A DNA stretch of 64,000 bases from Huintestinicola sp050874005 (lineage in GTDB: Bacteria > Bacillota > Clostridia > Oscillospirales > Ruminococcaceae): assembly GCF_050874005.1 (NCBI RefSeq), contig NZ_JBNMJV010000008.1:24232-88231 (forward strand), given 5' to 3'. A model generated the notes under the pieces. The model made no database searches. It was not told where the DNA came from and saw only the letters and a program-made list of their open reading frames with translations. Shown piece by piece: positions 60,550 to 64,000 of this stretch. Each line of letters starts with the position of its first letter. Position 1 is the first letter of the stretch. The translations under genes and the position numbers were made by a program.

Positions 60550-61986
60550 TTATACGTTTATCTCGGCGGACTCGTGAGTAAGGTCCTTATACTTTTCAAG
60601 CACGGGCTTTACGCACTCCTCAAGGAACTCTGTGACCTGCTCGGAGCTTCTGCCTGTATAGTTCTCGGGGACAAGGACTGCTTCGATATCCTCACGCTTG
60701 AGACCAAAGGAGGGGTCTGCAAGGATACGCTCGATAAGGTCGTTTTCGAGGCCCTCTTCCTTGACCTTCTTTCCTGCTTCCATTGCGTAGGTGCGTATCT
60801 TCTCGTGAAGTTCCTGACGGTTGCCGCCTTTCTTTACTGCGTCCATCATAATGTTCTCGGAAGCCATAAAGGGAAGCTCTCTCATTATTCTCTGGCGTAT
60901 TACCTTGGGGTATACTACAGGATTTGCGGTGACGTTTATCATAATGTTAAGGATAGCGTCGCAGGCAAGGAAGCCCTCGGCTACGGATATTCTCTTGTTT
61001 GCGGAGTCATCGAGAGTTCTCTCGAACCATTGTGTGCCCGAGGTGAAGGCGGGGTTCAGGGTGTCGATGATAAGGTATCGTGCAAGAGCGGTTATTCTCT
61101 CGCAGCGCATAGGATTTCTCTTGTAGGGCATTGCGGAGGAGCCTATCTGATTTTTCTCGAAGGGTTCTTCCATTTCCTTGAAGTTCTGGAGTATTCTCAT
61201 ATCGTTGGCAAATTTCATTGCGGACTGGGCGATATTTCCGAGAGTGTTTACTATCTGTGAATCTATCTTTCTGGAATAGGTCTGACCGGAAACGGGTACA
61301 ACGGCGTCAAAGCCCATTTCCTCGGCGATCATTCTCTCAAGCTCCTTGACCTTGGCAGAGTCGCCCTCGAAAAGCTCCTTGAAGGAAGCCTGGGTGCCTG
61401 TGGTGCCCTTGGAGCCTAAAAGCTTCAGGTTCTTTATTCTGTACTCAAGTTCATCAAGGTCCATAAGCAGCTCGTTTATCCAGAGTGTGGCTCTCTTGCC
61501 CACGGTAGTGAGCTGGGCGGGCTGGAGGTGGGTATATGCAAGGGCAGGCATATCCTTATACTTTTCTGCAAAGTCGGAAAGCTGTGCGATAACGGTGACA
61601 AGCTTCTTGAGTATTACATGCATTGCGTCTCTCATAACGATGATGTCGGTATTGTCGCCAACGTAGCAGGAGGTTGCGCCCAGGTGGATTATTCCTGCGG
61701 CTTTGGGGCAGACCTGTCCGTAGGTGTAGACGTGAGCCATTACGTCGTGGCGCACAAGCTTCTCACGCTCGGCGGCGCACTCGTAGTCGATATTGTCGAT
61801 ATTTGCCTCAAGCTCGTCTACCTGCTCCTGTGTTACGGGGAGACCAAGCTTCATTTCCGCTCTTGCAAGTGCCACCCAGAGACGGCGCCAGGTGGTGAAT
61901 TTCTTGTCGGCGGAGAAAATATACTGCATTTCCTTGCTTGCGTATCTTGTGCAGAAGGGTGATTCGTAGGTGCTTGTATCCTTCAT
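60550..61986 (-). CDS. purB: Adenylosuccinate lyase
   Basis: Cleaves SAICAR and adenylosuccinate in purine synthesis. The 478-residue enzyme belongs to the fumarase/aspartase superfamily: signature GSSAMPYKRNPMRCER (~294-309), HLGATSCYVGDN (~100-111) and TGTQASF. The catalytic histidine is in TSGTQ...AYTHLQPAQ (~170). Its promoter is a full consensus. purA lies upstream on the same strand but behind its own terminator, with a small ORF in between. Confidence 0.96.
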   Translation of the reverse strand: MKDTSTYESPFCTRYASKEMQYIFSADKKFTTWRRLWVALARAEMKLGLPVTQEQVDELEANIDNIDYECAAEREKLVRHDVMAHVYTYGQVCPKAAGIIHLGATSCYVGDNTDIIVMRDAMHVILKKLVTVIAQLSDFAEKYKDMPALAYTHLQPAQLTTVGKRATLWINELLMDLDELEYRIKNLKLLGSKGTTGTQASFKELFEGDSAKVKELERMIAEEMGFDAVVPVSGQTYSRKIDSQIVNTLGNIAQSAMKFANDMRILQNFKEMEEPFEKNQIGSSAMPYKRNPMRCERITALARYLIIDTLNPAFTSGTQWFERTLDDSANKRISVAEGFLACDAILNIMINVTANPVVYPKVIRQRIMRELPFMASENIMMDAVKKGGNRQELHEKIRTYAMEAGKKVKEEGLENDLIERILADPSFGLKREDIEAVLVPENYTGRSSEQVTEFLEECVKPVLEKYKDLTHESAEINV

Positions 61987-62025
61987 TGTTTATAACATCC
62001 TTTCGGGGCTTGAAATTATGTTACT

Positions 62026-62054
62026 ATTATATCACATATTGTGGAGAATGTCAA
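62026..62054 (-). promoter_or_regulatory. Consensus promoter of purB
   Basis: On the minus strand TTGACA (62054-62049), 17-base spacer, TATAAT (62031-62026). No PurR-like box was recognised. Confidence 0.82.
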
Positions 62055-62075
62055 TTGCAATGCTGTCTATTACCA

Positions 62076-62294
62076 CTATTCATCGACATATTCGCTGTGA
62101 TCAAGTGTCATTGTTTTGCATTTTTTACAGATATGACCCGGCAGAATATCCTTAAATAATGGTCCGTTATAAAATTCGATCTGTCCATTCTGTGGAATAA
62201 GGTTAAAAATTTTTTCGGTTTTACTCCGGGCTGCGCCACGGCAGAGGAATTTAATTCTGCGAATTTCCGGTTTGTAATTCATTGAAACAAGCAT
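62076..62294 (-). CDS. Small protein with C-terminal CxxC pair, possibly an eroded gene
   Basis: A 72-residue frame (second ATG at 62282) ending in YNGPLFKDILPGHICKKCKTMTLDHSEYVDE-like sequence, with a single C-x-x-C. It resembles the C-terminal half of small zinc-binding proteins of the DUF6487 sort, which normally have an N-terminal CPYC as well. In-frame sequence upstream (NFFGQQTGGSA) continues the similarity until a stop, but no start or first cysteine pair is found, so the 5' end may be lost. AGGCGG lies before ATG 62294. Low confidence that it is expressed. Confidence 0.4.
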   Translation of the reverse strand: MLVSMNYKPEIRRIKFLCRGAARSKTEKIFNLIPQNGQIEFYNGPLFKDILPGHICKKCKTMTLDHSEYVDE

Positions 62295-62357
62295 TGCCGA
62301 GCCGCCTGTCTGCTGCCCGAAAAAATTTCAGAACGTCTCGCCGCAGGTCGTTAAGCG

Positions 62358-62393
62358 CAAAAATCGGGGCGAAAAATACACTTCCGCCCCGAT
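62358..62393 (-). terminator. Terminator of purA
   Basis: ATCGGGGCG / CGCCCCGAT arms (62363-62371, 62385-62393) followed on the minus strand by TTTT. Confidence 0.85.
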
Positions 62394-62430
62394 AAATGCA
62401 AATCTGCCGAACAGTCATTATCCGTCATAG

Positions 62431-62469
62431 AAAGAATAATGAATAACGAATAAATTATAAAGAATAAAG
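62431..62469. repeat. Diverged copies of the AAAGAATAA terminal repeat
   Basis: AAAGAATAATGAATAACG and GAATAAATTATAAAGAATAAAG; the stretch 62448-62462 differs by one base from the terminal repeat at 37774-37791. Confidence 0.45.
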
Positions 62470-62482
62470 TCGGAGAGCTGTG

Positions 62483-63757
62483 TTATCTCTCAATTACCTG
62501 CTCTCTGTCGGGGCCAACGCCTACCATACTGATAGGACACTCGCAAAGCTCCTCAAGGCGTGCGATATACTTGCGGCATATCTCGGGAAGCTCCTCGAAC
62601 TTTCTGCAGCCGGAAATATCCTCGTTAAAGCCGGGGAATTCCTCGTAAACAGGCTCGCAGCCCTCAAGGCCCTCAAGTGTGGGAGGGAAATCCCTGATAA
62701 CAGAGCCGTCGGGCTTCTTGTATGCAACACAGATCTTCAGAGTATCAAGACCTGCAAGGGTGTCAAGCTTGTTGATAACGAGGGAGGAAAGGCCGTTTAC
62801 TCTTACAGCGTGACGGACGATAACCGAGTCGAACCAGCCTGTTCTTCTGGGTCTGCCCGTAATTGTGCCGAACTCTCCGCCCTTGTTGCGGATATAATCG
62901 CCTGTCTCATCGTTAAGCTCGGTGGGGAAGGGACCCTTGCCCACTCTTGTGGTATAAGCCTTGGCAACGCCGTAAATGCCGTCGATCACCATAGGACCTA
63001 CGCCCGTACCTGTGCACACGCCTGCGGACAGGGGGTGGGAGGAGGTAACATAAGGGTATGTTCCGAAGTCGATGTCAAGGAGAGTTGCCTGTGCGCCCTC
63101 AAAGAGAATTGTCTTGCCTGCCTTCTTAGCCTCATAGGTGAGAACGGAAACGTCGTCCATAAACTTTGCAAGGCGCTGTCCGTAGCCGATGTATTCCTCG
63201 ATCACCTTGTCAAGGTCAATAGCTTCGCCGCCGTATACCTTTGTGATAATGGCATTTTTCAGCTCGCCAACGCTCTTTGCCTTTTCTCTGAAAATGTCGG
63301 GGTGAACTAGGTCATAGAAGCGCAGACCGCTTCTCTCGTACTTGTCCATATAGGTAGGACCGATACCTCTGTGAGTTGTACCAATGTCCTTATTGCCTCT
63401 GAACTGCTCGGAAAGACCGTCAAGAGCGATATGCCAGGGCATAATGATATGTGCTCTGGGGTCGATCTTCAGATTGTCAAAGGTAATTCCTCTTGCGGAA
63501 AGGGAGTCTATCTCGCCAAGCAGGTCCTTAGGGTCGAGAACCACGCCTGCGCCGATAAGGCAGAGGGTGTCTTTATAGAGAATACCCGAGGGGATAAGAT
63601 GGAGCTTGTAGGTCTCGCCGCCGCTGGCAACGGTATGACCTGCGTTGTTTCCGCCCTGAGCACGGACAACAACATCAGCACGGGAAGCAAGGATATCTAT
63701 TACCTTGCCCTTGCCCTCATCGCCCCACTGGGTGCCGATAACGATATTTGCAGACAT
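62483..63757 (-). CDS. purA: Adenylosuccinate synthetase
   Basis: Converts IMP, aspartate and GTP to adenylosuccinate, the first step toward AMP. The 424-residue protein has the GTP-binding loop GTQWGDEGKGK at ~7-17 (catalytic Asp), NNAGHTV (~38-44, catalytic His), and the conserved GIGPTYMDK, FEGAQATLLDIDFGTYPYVT and GRPRRTGWFD. GAGGAA lies before the ATG; a perfect promoter drives it. With purB it covers the AMP branch. Confidence 0.97.
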   Translation of the reverse strand: MSANIVIGTQWGDEGKGKVIDILASRADVVVRAQGGNNAGHTVASGGETYKLHLIPSGILYKDTLCLIGAGVVLDPKDLLGEIDSLSARGITFDNLKIDPRAHIIMPWHIALDGLSEQFRGNKDIGTTHRGIGPTYMDKYERSGLRFYDLVHPDIFREKAKSVGELKNAIITKVYGGEAIDLDKVIEEYIGYGQRLAKFMDDVSVLTYEAKKAGKTILFEGAQATLLDIDFGTYPYVTSSHPLSAGVCTGTGVGPMVIDGIYGVAKAYTTRVGKGPFPTELNDETGDYIRNKGGEFGTITGRPRRTGWFDSVIVRHAVRVNGLSSLVINKLDTLAGLDTLKICVAYKKPDGSVIRDFPPTLEGLEGCEPVYEEFPGFNEDISGCRKFEELPEICRKYIARLEELCECPISMVGVGPDREQVIER

Positions 63758-63820
63758 TTAAATTCCTCATTTCAAGATCAAAAATTTATTCACCTCGGCA
63801 ATAAGCCGCATTACAGTAAC

Positions 63821-63849
63821 ATTATAGCAGACTTTTCCCTTTATGTCAA
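63821..63849 (-). promoter_or_regulatory. Consensus promoter of purA
   Basis: On the minus strand TTGACA (63849-63844), 17-base spacer, TATAAT (63826-63821) preceded by TGC. The remaining 63850-64000 contains no gene that I can support. Confidence 0.85.
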
Positions 63850-64000
63850 TATTTTTGCAGTTTAAGTTTCCCCAAAATTCAGCCTTGACGCATCCGAATC
63901 AGAAAACAGAGACAATTGAGTGCTACAATCGGGCAAAGAAAAGAATGTGCCAATACCCGATTTAACCGTTTTTAAGATTTCAAAAATACCGTCGGCAACA

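Noticed and set aside
60478..61260. 260-codon frame downstream of the orphan promoter at 60461
   Set aside because: Antisense to purB with no ribosome binding site at a start codon; the promoter more likely makes a non-coding RNA.
62480..63310. 276-codon open frame on the plus strand
   Set aside because: Antisense to purA, which has every family motif.
63885..63930. Plus-strand promoter (TACAAT at 63924) for a gene beyond the window
   Set aside because: No -35 at proper spacing and no gene visible before the window ends.

Overview
The window looks like chromosomal DNA from a low-to-mid GC Firmicute of the Ruminococcus/Oscillospiraceae type. The signs are strong AGGAGG ribosome binding sites, many TTGACA-N17-TATAAT promoters (often with an extended TGn), frequent GTG/TTG starts, IreB, HemZ, a PdaA-like deacetylase, meso-DAP dehydrogenase and a GH130 mannosylglucose phosphorylase like that of rumen Ruminococcus. 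No phage, insertion sequence, tRNA, rRNA or CRISPR array was seen. Functional calls rest on motif and family recognition by eye; no database search was run.

Layout. 1-1954: 3' part of an ftsQ/divIB-like gene, then ftsZ. 1956-4419: diiron ferritin-like protein, birA and an MntP/YtaF-type membrane protein. 4552-8161: ECF sigma factor with a membrane-anchored beta-propeller partner, divergent from terD. 8353-11048: ABC exporter pair with a LytTR regulator and a DUF3021-like protein. 11150-13336: GNAT protein, tsaE, tsaB. 13407-16631 (minus): DUF445, citrate synthase and two MarR regulators that share an operator-like palindrome. 17008-18285 (minus): PdaA-like deacetylase and ireB. 18736-23551: an unusual operon of a YceG-like/trypsin fusion, a large YceG-family protein and an anchored propeller-like protein. 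23669-25878: greA-lysS. 25996-32010 (minus): Na/Pi cotransporter; then HAD phosphatase, class B PBP and a GspF-like protein. 32328-34779: secG-rnr, followed by a 670-base non-coding tract full of perfect palindromes. 35448-37641: GH130 phosphorylase and azlCD. 37816-38890 (minus): DUF421/DUF4363 pair. 39126-47308: ddh, EAL-HDOD protein, metallo-hydrolase, zeta-like kinase, hemZ, zinc-ribbon protein, rlmD-like methyltransferase and an R2K ATP-grasp. 47387-57566: L,D-transpeptidase, two two-component systems, membrane proteins, flavodoxin, beta-lactamase-like hydrolase and an NYN-domain protein with an elaborate leader. 58326-63757 (minus): pullulanase, purB, purA.

Themes. Envelope growth and division (ftsQ, ftsZ, PBP, L,D-transpeptidase, PdaA-like, ddh, ireB), stress response (ECF sigma/propeller, terD, YceG operon) and core translation/RNA genes (greA, lysS, rnr, secG, tsaE, tsaB, rlmD) dominate. 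The most unusual items are the YceG-protease operon, the NYN gene with a palindrome, two leader hairpins and an RBS-proximal terminator-like stem, a 17-bp perfect inverted repeat that buries the ferritin gene's ribosome binding site, two genes whose natural N-terminus falls on an ATA codon behind a strong Shine-Dalgarno, two MITE-like palindromic elements with shared modules, and a consensus promoter aimed antisense into purB.
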